Source: DAOUJH01 sp965116555
GTDB taxonomy: Bacteria; Chloroflexota; Dehalococcoidia; Lucifugimonadales; QGNO01
Length of the DNA stretch: 64,000 nt
Direction of reading: 5' to 3'
Assembly: GCA_965116555.1 (NCBI GenBank)
Contig: OZ220698.1
Location: 620,001 to 684,000 of the forward strand
The notes beneath the pieces were generated by a model. The model was given only the letters and a program-made list of their open reading frames with translations, was not told where the DNA came from and searched no databases. The position numbers and the translations under genes are program-made. Of the stretch, positions 17,993 through 27,463 are shown piece after piece. Position 1 is the stretch's first letter. Every line of letters starts with the position of its first letter.

Positions 17993-18490
17993 TTAAGAAG
18001 CCAGCCACAGCTTCCACCATGTCCTCTTCTTGCGCTTGGGAGGCCTTGGCTTCTTCTCTGCGCCCGTGGCGAGCGAGGTAACCACCTGGCGGGGCATCTC
18101 CCTGAGAATGGATGGAATGAGGCCGTACAGCTTCTCAACCTCGTCCGGATGCATTTCGCGAGCAACAGTCTGCACCGCGCCCACGCGACGCATTGCCAGG
18201 GTTCCGGGCAGAGACTTCAACGCCTCATCATAAGAGTGGGCTAGCACCTGAGCTTGGCCTGGCTCCATGTCGATCCACGTAAGGAGGCGGCTCTTGGTGA
18301 AGTCGTGGAGCTTGTTCTCAGGCATCTCATGCTCGGCGCGAGCCAGTTCCGTGATTTGCTTGAGCCTCTCTTCCTCGGATAGCCCTGCCAGTTCAGAGTA
18401 TCTCTTCTTCATCTCAGAGGTGCGAGCATCCTCTTTAGCATCGGCAAGAGCAACCCATTGCTTCACGTCCATAGGAGTAGAGCTAGTCAT
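17993..18490 (-). CDS. Hypothetical protein with basic C-terminal tail
   Basis: A 165-residue unknown protein. The start was set at the ATG at 18490 because GGAGGGGTCA lies directly upstream; the longer frame to 18562 has no ribosome site. The body is helical and rich in charged residues: DVKQWVALADAKEDART, repeated E/K helices, then a segment around REMHPDEVEKLYGLIPSILREMP. It ends in a strongly basic KKPRPPKRKKRTWWKLW tail that could bind nucleic acid or the membrane surface. No signal peptide is seen. It is 96 bp upstream of the ROK gene on the same strand. Function is not assigned. Confidence 0.65.
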   Translation of the reverse strand: MTSSTPMDVKQWVALADAKEDARTSEMKKRYSELAGLSEEERLKQITELARAEHEMPENKLHDFTKSRLLTWIDMEPGQAQVLAHSYDEALKSLPGTLAMRRVGAVQTVAREMHPDEVEKLYGLIPSILREMPRQVVTSLATGAEKKPRPPKRKKRTWWKLWLAS

Positions 18491-18702
18491 TGACCCCTCC
18501 TTCTGAGTCAGGCGACTCGTTAAGTTACCAGCGGTAAGAGCGAGAAGATGATATTGTGACACTTGCCTGCTGTCAAGGAAGCTGGCTATTGTACGTAATA
18601 GCCGACAGTAGCTAGGTTACTTATTCTCTCACAACAATAGTACCGGTTGTGTAGAGGGGTTCTTCTGTTGGACAATCCCGAAGACCATGTGGAGGGCCTA
18701 CA

Positions 18703-19482
18703 ATGACTGCTGACAACAAGGATAAAGTTCAAACAGCATTGGGATACCTTGAGCGCGCTTGGAGCTTGGAACAAAGTTGTGAGGAGGAAACAGACTCTCA
18801 GCTTGCGGACATGGCAAGAGAAGGTCGATCCCTGATTTATAACATTGGAAAAGCATTAGAAATCCTTAGCATGATGGGTTCCTGCTTCTGGGGATGCAAT
18901 GGTGAAGACCACGCTGTTGTGTATCTATGCGCCAGAGCGGCATCCAATGGGCACGCCGCAGTGCGCCTACTCCGTATGGGATACTACGACGAATCGCTAC
19001 TACTCAGTAGGAGCATTGGTGAGACTGCAAATCTCCTAGCCTTGTTTTGTAAAGACAGCAAAGCCCTCGCAGAATACCGACAGTCTCAAGAATCGTGGAA
19101 ATCTGCATGGAAAAAGTTCACCCCTGCCAATGTCCGCAAGAGGCTAGGGGATCCCCCAATTGACACCCATAGGTACGAATCGCTGTCCGCACGTTCAGCA
19201 CATCCCCGTCCGGATTTGAATCCGCAGTCTTTCAATCTCCTGAAGCAGCCCTCGACAGGTATGATGTTCCAGCAAATAGGCCTTCTGGTGTCTCTGAACG
19301 AGCTAGTGCGCCCACTTGCGTATGCTTGCCTTTCTGCAGTTCCTCTGCTTGATATTAGCGACATAGTGAGGCAGAAGATTTTGACGGAGGCTAATGACCT
19401 ATTGGATCGTGTCGGGAGGTTGGATTTGCATGGGCTTAAGGATATGTACAAGCTCATCAAGGTAGTCAATAAGGATCCGTGA
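18703..19482 (+). CDS. Hypothetical protein (helical, no recognised family)
   Basis: A 259-residue protein with a good GGAGG site six to seven bases before its ATG. It seems all-helical, with a central segment CARAASNGHAAVRLLRMGYYDES followed by LSRSIGETANLLALFC. This resembles the helical bundles of small HEPN- or DUF5677-type proteins, but I cannot confirm a family and see no R-x4-6-H motif. Codon use is less GC-rich than the neighbours, and the gene is alone between oppositely directed genes. Recent acquisition is possible. Confidence 0.6.
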   Translation: MTADNKDKVQTALGYLERAWSLEQSCEEETDSQLADMAREGRSLIYNIGKALEILSMMGSCFWGCNGEDHAVVYLCARAASNGHAAVRLLRMGYYDESLLLSRSIGETANLLALFCKDSKALAEYRQSQESWKSAWKKFTPANVRKRLGDPPIDTHRYESLSARSAHPRPDLNPQSFNLLKQPSTGMMFQQIGLLVSLNELVRPLAYACLSAVPLLDISDIVRQKILTEANDLLDRVGRLDLHGLKDMYKLIKVVNKDP

Positions 19483-19610
19483 GGGGTCGGTATTGACTAG
19501 GTGCCGTCTTATCTCGGTAGCGTCCGCTTCATTCGGAACGTCCGGTATAAAAACTTCATCCTGTCCCCATGCTGGCAAATTCCGCCTGTAGGTACGCGCT
19601 AACCCTTGCG

Positions 19611-20744
19611 CTAAGGCGTTACGTTCCCCGCGTTTACATAGAAGAGCGATGCGTTACGCGCCGTCGAATCGCTGATTAGGGCGGGTTCCGCGGTAGTGAC
19701 CAGCGCTTGCTGGTATCCGGCGGCTTCTTCAAGGACGCTTTGCCTCCGGTGTGAATCCAACTCAGAGAGGACATCATCAAGGAGGAGCACCGGCTCATCG
19801 CCGCGCCGCTCTTTGAGAAAAACCGCCTCCGCCAGACGGAGTCCTAGGGCTACTGACCTTGCCTGTCCCCTGGAAGAGTACGTACCGGCTGGCATGCCGT
19901 TCAGATTGATCTCCAAGTCGTCGCGGTGTGGACCGGACAGGGTCATGCCGGCGCGTATTTCTTCATTTTTGCGCTCGGCGAGCGACTGCTCAAACTGTTC
20001 GGAGGGCAAGGATGGCCGGAACTTCAGAGATAGCTCCTCACCTTTGGACAGAGCGCCGTAAGCATGCGACGTTAGTGGAGCCAGTCTATTGACTGCGTCG
20101 CCTCGATGGTTGATTAGCGACGAGCCTTCCCTGATCAGCTCGCTGTTCCAGAATCCCATCTCTTCTCCGGAGGCTCTTCCTTCTCTGATAAGGCGCAGGA
20201 GGTGGTTTCTCTGAGTGAGCACACGCTGATACCGCTGCAGGGTTCGGAGGTAACCTCGGTCTACCTGGGAAAGCAAGATGTCCAGAAAGCGGCGGCGCTG
20301 GGAGGGCGAGCCATGCACCAGCTCTATGTCTGAGGCCGTGAACAACACGGCGTTGACCCAGCCAACCAATCCCGAGGCGGACGTAGAGACGCCGTTGACC
20401 TTAATCCGTTTGTTCACCAAGATGCCGGCTCCTTGGCTTGATTCGGCGCGTAAACCGACGATGACTCTCACAGTATCGTCACGGCGTTCTACCTCTCCGT
20501 CGACAATGGTCTGCTCCGTGCCGGCGACGCCTGCTTCGGCAGTCTTCTGCGACGACCAGTTGATGAGCTCTCTTTCTACGTTCGTGCGGTAGGATTTGGC
20601 TATGGCGAGCAGGTAGGCTGCCTCTAGAAGGTTGGTCTTGCCCTGGGCGTTTGCCCCGCTGAGTACTACTAGACCAGGGGGCAGTTCCAGGCTCAGGCCG
20701 CTAAAGTTGCGGTAGTTGGTCAGTCTCAGATGGGATATGTACAC
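19611..20744 (-). CDS. recF: DNA replication and repair protein RecF
   Basis: A 377-residue RecF, the SMC-like ATPase that loads RecA at gaps with RecO and RecR. Walker A is in SGANAQGKTNLLEAAYLLA (residues about 30-48), with FLDILLSQVDRGYL and the ABC signature region SRGQARSVALGLRLAEA. Walker B is PVLLLDDVLSELD. The GTG at 20744 gives the family's N-terminus (VYISHLRLTNYRNF). The annotated frame could start upstream, but that would overlap the FMN reductase stop. There is no dnaA or dnaN nearby, so it is outside the usual origin cluster. Confidence 0.93.
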   Translation of the reverse strand: MYISHLRLTNYRNFSGLSLELPPGLVVLSGANAQGKTNLLEAAYLLAIAKSYRTNVERELINWSSQKTAEAGVAGTEQTIVDGEVERRDDTVRVIVGLRAESSQGAGILVNKRIKVNGVSTSASGLVGWVNAVLFTASDIELVHGSPSQRRRFLDILLSQVDRGYLRTLQRYQRVLTQRNHLLRLIREGRASGEEMGFWNSELIREGSSLINHRGDAVNRLAPLTSHAYGALSKGEELSLKFRPSLPSEQFEQSLAERKNEEIRAGMTLSGPHRDDLEINLNGMPAGTYSSRGQARSVALGLRLAEAVFLKERRGDEPVLLLDDVLSELDSHRRQSVLEEAAGYQQALVTTAEPALISDSTARNASLFYVNAGNVTP

Positions 20745-20763
20745 TTGGGTCTTGGACCAATAG

Positions 20764-21351
20764 CTAGTCTCTGGGCCTGCCCAGCAGCAATATCCAGTTG
20801 GCAAAGGCTTTGAGGTGGTTGCGCACGGCCTCCCGAGTGGGCTCATCGGTAAGATTGCCCTCGGAGTCGAACTTCTGGCGCGCGTAAGAAACGTAGACAC
20901 CCGGTTTAGTCATCATATAGGAGCCTGTCTCAGCGAATATGTTGTGCAGGTGCATCTGCGCCCGCGCCGTCCCGGCGAATCCACCGGCTCCCATGGTGGT
21001 CACAGGCTTGGCGAACAGGGAACGTGGACCCCTGTCCCGCGATGCCCAGTCTATGGCGTTCTTCAGAACGCCGCTGGGGCTAAAATTGTACTCAGGTGTG
21101 ACGAACAGCACTCCGTCCGCCTCGTTTATTGCCGTCTTGAAATCGGTAACCGGGTCGGGATCGCCCTGTTCCTCCACGTCCCGGTTGTAAAAAGGCAATG
21201 TTGCCAGATCGTACGCGACTATCTCCATGCCCACTGGCGCCTCCTCCTGAGCAACGCGCAGCAGGGAAGAGTTAAACGATGCCTGGCGCAGGCTGCCGGA
21301 TATGCCCAGCACCCTGATCTGAGTAGGCTGTTCCATGAACAGGTTCACCAT
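20764..21351 (-). CDS. NADPH-dependent FMN reductase family protein
   Basis: A 195-residue flavodoxin-fold reductase. The phosphate loop for FMN is GISGSLRQASFNSSLLR near the N-terminus, and FVTPEYNFSPSGVLKNAIDW is the second signature of the NAD(P)H:FMN/quinone oxidoreductase family. It probably reduces quinones, chromate-like compounds or free flavin. The ATG at 21351 has GAGGA seven bases upstream; an upstream frame would add 28 unrelated residues. It precedes recF by 19 bp on the same strand. Confidence 0.88.
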   Translation of the reverse strand: MVNLFMEQPTQIRVLGISGSLRQASFNSSLLRVAQEEAPVGMEIVAYDLATLPFYNRDVEEQGDPDPVTDFKTAINEADGVLFVTPEYNFSPSGVLKNAIDWASRDRGPRSLFAKPVTTMGAGGFAGTARAQMHLHNIFAETGSYMMTKPGVYVSYARQKFDSEGNLTDEPTREAVRNHLKAFANWILLLGRPRD

Positions 21352-21479
21352 GTCACAGTCCTCGCTTGAAATTACCTGGATAGGCCTATAGGGTACTCCA
21401 AACTGAGCGCAACGGCAAAGCCAATGTGCCTTCATTATCTAACTGCGTTACGGTACGCAGTGCCGTCCGGAGTGTTGTC

Positions 21480-22814
21480 ATGGCGCCGGTCAACGAAAAC
21501 ATAGAGAATGCTGTCAACGAGGTACGCATTGTAGACACGCATGAGCATCTAATGCCGGAGACCCTGCGTGACGAGTACGCGGTGGACTTCGGCTATTTGC
21601 TGGCCCACTACAACACCACCGACTTGGTGTCCTCCGGTATGCCTTTGCCGTTGCTGCAGTCGGTCAGGCTACCGATGTATCGCTACGAGCTGGTGTTCAA
21701 TGAGATGCTCCGTGAAGGCAAGGAAATCCTCCCGCCGGAGCGTGACGACCTCTCCCTGGAAGAACGCTGGCAAGTCCTGGAGCCATATTGGGAGAGGATA
21801 CGCAATACCGCCTACGCCAAGCAGACTTTGCTGGCTGTCAAGGACATCTTCGGTTTTGAGGACCTTAGCAGGGAGACCTACGCGCCGTTATCGCAGGCCA
21901 TCGCCAAGTCACGAAGAGAGAACTGGTACCGCAAAGTCATGAAGGAGATGGCGGGGATAGACCTGTCAGTAGTCGATATACATACCACGGCGGTGGATAG
22001 AGAGCATTTTGTGCCCGCTATGCGCATGGACTACATAATCTCGGTGCGCACTAGGGCTGAGCTCGATCGCATCGAATCGGAGGAGGACATGGCGGTCCAC
22101 TCTTTGAATGATTTGGTGCGGGCCATGCGCTCAGCCATGGAGCGGGCGGTTAACAACGGGACTGTTGCAATTAAGAGCGCCTTGGCTTACCGGCGTCCAT
22201 TGCGATACGAAAAGGTCACGCGCCAGGAAGCCGAGACGGCATTCAACAGAATAGCCGCGGATACGGGTCACGGCCCTTCTTGGACGGAAGCAAAGCCGCT
22301 CCAGGACTTCATGATGCACCAGGTAATCCGCCAAGCAGTGGAAGCAGGAATACCCATGCAGATACATACCGGTCTGCATGAAAGCAACGAGAGCGTTATC
22401 TATAACTCGAACCCAACGCTGCTGGTGAACCTGTTCATGGAATACCGCGAGGCCCGCTTCGACCTTTTCCACGGAGGTTACCCCTACATCCACGAGTGGG
22501 CCGCCCTGGCTAAGAACTTCGCCAACGTCTATGCGGATATGACCTGGCTGGAGATCATATCGCCGTCAATAAGCAGAGCCCTGCTCCATGAGCTGATAGA
22601 GACCGTACCCGGCAACAAGATAGCAGCCTTTGGAGGAGACGCCATCACCGTAGAGATGGCCTACGCCCACGCCAAGATGACCAGGGAAGTGGTGAGTAGA
22701 GTCCTCTCCGAAAAGGTGGACGAGGGATACATGAATGAGGCGGAGGCCGTCTCCCTGGCCCGCAAGATGTTGCGAGACAACCCCGCGGAGCTGTTTCAGC
22801 TCAGCATAGCCTGA
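21480..22814 (+). CDS. Amidohydrolase-family metal-dependent hydrolase
   Basis: A 444-residue TIM-barrel amidohydrolase. The N-terminal metal motif is VDTHEHLMPE (HxH), IPMQIHTGLHE supplies another metal His, and FHGGYPYIHEWAALAKNF with YADMTWLEI and FGGDAITVEM completes the barrel, with the catalytic Asp in GGD. It is close in pattern to amidohydrolase-2 and uronate-isomerase-like proteins of unknown substrate. The ATG at 21480 has a CGGAG site; the longer frame upstream is not homologous. It is divergent from the FMN reductase and ends 8 bp from the converging membrane protein. Confidence 0.85.
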   Translation: MAPVNENIENAVNEVRIVDTHEHLMPETLRDEYAVDFGYLLAHYNTTDLVSSGMPLPLLQSVRLPMYRYELVFNEMLREGKEILPPERDDLSLEERWQVLEPYWERIRNTAYAKQTLLAVKDIFGFEDLSRETYAPLSQAIAKSRRENWYRKVMKEMAGIDLSVVDIHTTAVDREHFVPAMRMDYIISVRTRAELDRIESEEDMAVHSLNDLVRAMRSAMERAVNNGTVAIKSALAYRRPLRYEKVTRQEAETAFNRIAADTGHGPSWTEAKPLQDFMMHQVIRQAVEAGIPMQIHTGLHESNESVIYNSNPTLLVNLFMEYREARFDLFHGGYPYIHEWAALAKNFANVYADMTWLEIISPSISRALLHELIETVPGNKIAAFGGDAITVEMAYAHAKMTREVVSRVLSEKVDEGYMNEAEAVSLARKMLRDNPAELFQLSIA

Positions 22815-22822
22815 GGCCGAGT

Positions 22823-25800
22823 TCAGGCCCCGGCGCCTTCTGAGCCATCCTCTACCCGGTATATGTCAACCTGGGCGTTAGAATAGACCTTGACTACATC
22901 CTGATCGGCCATTTCCTCGAACTTGGCCAGGCCGGGCCCCGGATAATACAGGCGTTCCAGCTCACCCACGATAATGTACTCGACGTCGTAGCGTTTAAGA
23001 ATATCGACGGCGGCGGTTGGATTTCTTGTTGTGTACAGCGTATTCAGGTCGGACAGGCGCTCGCCCACGGCGAACTGCTCCCCGTGGCGTTGCTGTATCT
23101 GATGCCAGTTCCAGCCGATGATGGAAGGAAGCCCTGTGTATATGGAGAAACGCCCTCCCCAGCGATAGCGGTGAGGCTCCGTGCTGCCTTCGGCTATCAC
23201 TGGAGAACCCTGGACTTCTCTTCTCAACCACTGGATAGCGTCCCAGTCGTGTCTCAGCTCTATCGGCCCTTCGGCATCGCTGTACTCGGTCTTTTCCATG
23301 AAGGCAGCCCCGTTGAGACCGGTGAAGCCGGTGTCGAACCTGTCGGCAAGGCGAGACCTGGCGCCCAGTACCGGGAAGATGGAAGCGCTCAGCACCAGAA
23401 GTGTGAGCAGGCCTGCCCAGATGCCCTTGCTCCAGGTCATGTTGCGCCAGGATATTCGCGCCGAAGTCATCAGGTACCAGAGAATGGCGGCAGAAGCGAG
23501 CGCATAGAGCACCCAGGCCTGCAAGTACAGCTTGAAGATTGTGTTCATGCGGTCGATGTCGTTGTTGGCCGTAACCAGGTCTACCGTGATGCCCAGCCCC
23601 AGCGCTCCTATGATCAGGACCAGAAGGAAGAGGTGATGGAGGGATGAATCACCCCGGTCAAGGAGACGTCGCACTCCCAGCAGCGCCGCAATCGCGGTTA
23701 GAGCAAGGAGAAATGCTACGGTGCCGTAACCGCCGGCCGTGAGGTACACGGCAAGCATGGATAGAAAGAAGGCCGAGCCCCCGATGAGAGCTATCCGGCG
23801 AGGAGAAAGGGGCCATGCCAGCCTGAACAGCGGACTTGCCTGACCCTCTCCGTCTTCGTTCACCCTTTGCAGCCTTAGATACCTGAAGCCCTCATAGGCC
23901 AGGTAGGAGACGACAATGAACAGAAACAGGGCATGGATGCCCAGATAATACTGGATGGGGGTCTGAAAGTTGCTATTGTGAATACCGGCGGAAAAGGCGA
24001 CGAACCTGGAATGGAAGGGAAGGAAAGCGACGTAGCTAACTGCAACGGTAAACAACGCCTTGAGAGACGCCGATTTGAGGAAGGCAATGGACAGGCTCTT
24101 GTAATGGGCATAGCAGGCTATGAATATACCGGCAATGCCCAGAGCCAAGTAGGTGGGGTAGTCCCAGGTATTGATGGCGGCAAGAGATCCTGCCGCTATA
24201 CCAAGGACGGCCAGCGGGGCCACGGCGCGTTTCCAGCCGGAGGACAATGCTCCGGGGTCAAGAACCAAGCTCAGAGAGAGTCCCGCCGCCAGGAGAGTGA
24301 AGGGGATGACTATCATGTGGGCATGAGGATCGGCAAAGAGGAACGTCCAGAAGGGGAACTCGGTTATTGCTATCTGATCTGGGATCATCCGGCTGGGCGC
24401 CCAGTAGTCGAACATAGGGAAGCCGGCGCGGTCCCTCAGCCAGTCCAGTCCGGCCCTGGCAAGCTGGGTTATTGCTCCCAGGTTGCCCAGTACCGTGACC
24501 AGTAGGATCCCGGCGGTTCCCGCCGCCACAGGCCCCCAAGAAGGACCCTGTTTGGAGCTTGAAGACGCCTCTTCGTCATGTCCGCGGCCTAAGATGCTGC
24601 GTTGTCGCATGGCGGAAGTCAGGTTGTAGGCTACGGAGAAAGCGCCGCCCGCGGTAAGGGCAAAGAGCAGCGGCACCGCCAGGTTGAAGGCCACTTCGGG
24701 CAGTATGCCGGTAGCCTTGATCAGGGTGCCCAGTATGAACTGGCCAAAGTAGTAGTAGTTGAGATAGCCGCCGGCGAACCAGGGGTCGTAGGGGGGTACG
24801 GTGGATGAGCGTATTACTGCGTTCAGGTAAGCAAAGTCCATTGGCTTCTCGCCGCCCCTGAAGGGATGCCAGAGGTCGGGATTGGCCCAGCGCAGGCCAA
24901 GGAAGACCAAGAACGCGACGAGGAACAGCGCCTCTTCCAGCGCCAGTATGCGCCACCTGGCCTTGAGGAAGGCAAGGATATCGTCGCGGCGAGTAACTGC
25001 AATGTAAGCGCCGACTAAGGCCATTACCGCCAGCCCCAGGTAAATCGAGAGCCGGGTGAAATCGAGTATATTCAGCGCGGCTAGGAGCCAGGGCAGGTAG
25101 GCCAGCAGCAACACCGCCATGGTCTTGGAAAGAAGGTAACCCCTGTCGTGGAGTCCCCTGAATAGCAGGAATCCAATGGGAAGAACGACCAGGGAGGCCA
25201 GCTGCACCAGCGCCAGCCAGGCTAGAACGGGCAGCCGGTTGCTCAGGCCGGTGGGGTTGAATATCTCCGACCAGGTGCCGCCGCTGCGCTGGGCCGCAAG
25301 CTCGTCCGGGGTGAGTAGGAGCTGCAGAGGGCGGTCTGGTTGCGGCTCAACGTTCAGAATCATGCTGGACAGGGCATCTCTATCCAGGCGGCCCGTATTC
25401 TTGAAGAGCATGACGAGTGGGTGATCGTAGGTGACGTGGTCGTTGTCGGCGTACCCCATGTTGATGGATAGGAGGCGCGATTGGCCGACGTCCAGTCCGT
25501 TAGGCATTGGAACGCCCGCTCTGCGGAACGGGTCGTCTACTAAGGATACGCCGAGAAGGGACGGATAGGCGCTGAAGCTCTGTTCCAGCTGATAACCCAG
25601 GGCGCCGGAAAAGAGAAGAGCGTAGTAGTTGCTGCTGTACGGATATCTTTCCGGGGTGCGGGCGACGGCGCCATAGGTGCGGTTGCTGTAGAATAGCAGA
25701 TAGTCAGCCTCAGATAGGTCCGCCGCCATGGAGTCTATTTTCGGTATGGTGTCTCCATTGAAAATGGGGATCTGTTCCAGGCGATACCGGCCCAAGTCCG

Positions 25801-27295
25801 GCACGCCTTCATCCCAGTGGTTGTCGGTCAGGATGAACGTATCCTCAGGGATGCTGGCGTTTATCCACCGTGACGCCTGTACTGCAGTGTGTGGGTTGGA
25901 ATAGACGTTCTGGAATGCCAGGCCGTAGAAGACGGTTGCCGCCACTATCGCTCCCAGCGCTATCTGCGCCACCTTGAGCATCGCCGGCTTGTGCCGTTTC
26001 AGCCAGTCGATTCCCATCAGCGCTGTGCCTGCTCCCATCATGATCATGACCGGCATCAGGGGAAATGTATAGCGCAGAAACTTTACCTCTGCCCTGGTGA
26101 CGATGATGAGCAGAGGGATCGCCCAGAGCAATATGAGGACTTGGCCCCAACTTGGACGGCGCAAGTTGATGACTATGGCGGCCAGGAGTCCTCCCCAGGC
26201 TAAAATGCCAAGGGGGTATCCCAGCCCCCAGGTGATGGTCTGCTGCAACTCGTACAGCAGCTTGGGAGTTCCCATGTACTGCACCGTGTAAGGCACCGAG
26301 CCGGCGTTGCGCACGATGTCCAACTCGCGCAGGTTCCAATAGAGAAACTCGGGGAAGGCCAGGACAGAGTAGGGTGTCCAGAACAGGTAGACGGCAATAG
26401 CTATGAAACCGCCCAGCAAAGCGCGCAGAGCGGCCTTTTCCAGCCGAGCGGGTCTATCTGGCAGGCTGGTTGTGCCTGTGCCTGCTAGAGCAGCAGGGGA
26501 CGGTTTGCGCAGCGCGCCGAGGAATAGGTAGCCGTACAGTGCTGCCAGTGAGATCAGAATCGGGGCCGTGCTAATCTTGGTGGCAAAAGCAAGGCCAATG
26601 AACAAACCAAGAAACGCCGAATCGCGGATGCGGTTCTTTTCCAGCACCTGCATCATGAACCAAAATGAGGCCAGGGTAAACAGGATAGAGAAGGTCTCCG
26701 GCCTGTAGTAGTGGCTGTGCTGGATATGCACCACCGCGAAAGCCACAAGGGCCGCCGCCAGCAATCCGGCGTTCTTGCTGTAGAGCCGCTTGCCCAGCAG
26801 GTAGACCATGGCGACGGTGCCTACGTCGGCCAGGGTGGAGAGCAGCCTGCCCGCCAGGGCCAGGTCGCGAAGCTCCATGGTGTAGAAGGGAGAGGCCAGC
26901 AGCTTGATGCCGACCAACAGGTAGAGAACGATGCTTCCCAGTGGGAACCAGTGGGGATTCAGAGGGCTTTTGTACGCGTCCAGGAAGACGGTTAGGCTGG
27001 GAAAACCGGGTTCGACCTGCTGAAACGGCTCATCCTGCCTGCAGGACTCCCAGCCGGGGGCCTCTACCAGGAGGCGGTGCATGCAGTCCGTGCGCAGGTA
27101 TATGGAGCGCTCATCTGGGTGGAAGAAGCCGTTCTGGTCCCAGTCCACGCCATAGACACGGATGAGGAAGGCCAGTAGAAGGATTAGGGCTAGGAGCGGG
27201 GGAACTGACCACCCTGCGCTACTGGGGCGAATAGCCCAGCGCCAAGCGTTCTGGATTCGCTGGGGTAGGGAAGTGGAGGAAGATGCTGGCTGCAT
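22823..27295 (-). CDS. Giant integral membrane protein: PMT-type glycosyltransferase fused to DUF2298 (YYY) domain
   Basis: A 1490-residue protein with many membrane helices, around 25 to 30 by eye. The first half (to about residue 570) is a GT39/PMT-like module with the acidic pair DE at 61-62 in FFHPDERSIYL, where GT-C enzymes bind the lipid-phosphate sugar. An extracytoplasmic domain follows. The second half carries DUF2298 hallmarks near residue 820, with DFAYLNAVIRSS, PYDPWFAGG and LNYYYFG. A soluble C-terminal tail contains GLPSIIGWNWHQIQQRHG. Such fusions are common in Chloroflexota and probably transfer sugars from a polyprenol donor to surface glycans or proteins. Donor and acceptor are unknown. 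It stands alone, transcribed towards the amidohydrolase. Confidence 0.85.
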   Translation of the reverse strand: MQPASSSTSLPQRIQNAWRWAIRPSSAGWSVPPLLALILLLAFLIRVYGVDWDQNGFFHPDERSIYLRTDCMHRLLVEAPGWESCRQDEPFQQVEPGFPSLTVFLDAYKSPLNPHWFPLGSIVLYLLVGIKLLASPFYTMELRDLALAGRLLSTLADVGTVAMVYLLGKRLYSKNAGLLAAALVAFAVVHIQHSHYYRPETFSILFTLASFWFMMQVLEKNRIRDSAFLGLFIGLAFATKISTAPILISLAALYGYLFLGALRKPSPAALAGTGTTSLPDRPARLEKAALRALLGGFIAIAVYLFWTPYSVLAFPEFLYWNLRELDIVRNAGSVPYTVQYMGTPKLLYELQQTITWGLGYPLGILAWGGLLAAIVINLRRPSWGQVLILLWAIPLLIIVTRAEVKFLRYTFPLMPVMIMMGAGTALMGIDWLKRHKPAMLKVAQIALGAIVAATVFYGLAFQNVYSNPHTAVQASRWINASIPEDTFILTDNHWDEGVPDLGRYRLEQIPIFNGDTIPKIDSMAADLSEADYLLFYSNRTYGAVARTPERYPYSSNYYALLFSGALGYQLEQSFSAYPSLLGVSLVDDPFRRAGVPMPNGLDVGQSRLLSINMGYADNDHVTYDHPLVMLFKNTGRLDRDALSSMILNVEPQPDRPLQLLLTPDELAAQRSGGTWSEIFNPTGLSNRLPVLAWLALVQLASLVVLPIGFLLFRGLHDRGYLLSKTMAVLLLAYLPWLLAALNILDFTRLSIYLGLAVMALVGAYIAVTRRDDILAFLKARWRILALEEALFLVAFLVFLGLRWANPDLWHPFRGGEKPMDFAYLNAVIRSSTVPPYDPWFAGGYLNYYYFGQFILGTLIKATGILPEVAFNLAVPLLFALTAGGAFSVAYNLTSAMRQRSILGRGHDEEASSSSKQGPSWGPVAAGTAGILLVTVLGNLGAITQLARAGLDWLRDRAGFPMFDYWAPSRMIPDQIAITEFPFWTFLFADPHAHMIVIPFTLLAAGLSLSLVLDPGALSSGWKRAVAPLAVLGIAAGSLAAINTWDYPTYLALGIAGIFIACYAHYKSLSIAFLKSASLKALFTVAVSYVAFLPFHSRFVAFSAGIHNSNFQTPIQYYLGIHALFLFIVVSYLAYEGFRYLRLQRVNEDGEGQASPLFRLAWPLSPRRIALIGGSAFFLSMLAVYLTAGGYGTVAFLLALTAIAALLGVRRLLDRGDSSLHHLFLLVLIIGALGLGITVDLVTANNDIDRMNTIFKLYLQAWVLYALASAAILWYLMTSARISWRNMTWSKGIWAGLLTLLVLSASIFPVLGARSRLADRFDTGFTGLNGAAFMEKTEYSDAEGPIELRHDWDAIQWLRREVQGSPVIAEGSTEPHRYRWGGRFSIYTGLPSIIGWNWHQIQQRHGEQFAVGERLSDLNTLYTTRNPTAAVDILKRYDVEYIIVGELERLYYPGPGLAKFEEMADQDVVKVYSNAQVDIYRVEDGSEGAGA

Positions 27296-27463
27296 AGTGG
27301 GAATATTGTATCAGGCGAGCATATGGGTAGCCTCCCCCGTACTCCACCCTTCCCACCGACAAACGGGCAAGGCGGACAAAGGAGCACCCTCTTTAATCAT
27401 TCGAGGACCGAAGCAATCTGGTGGTGCGGGGCGTCCCCTATGCGAGCAAAGCCGGGCCGTCTC

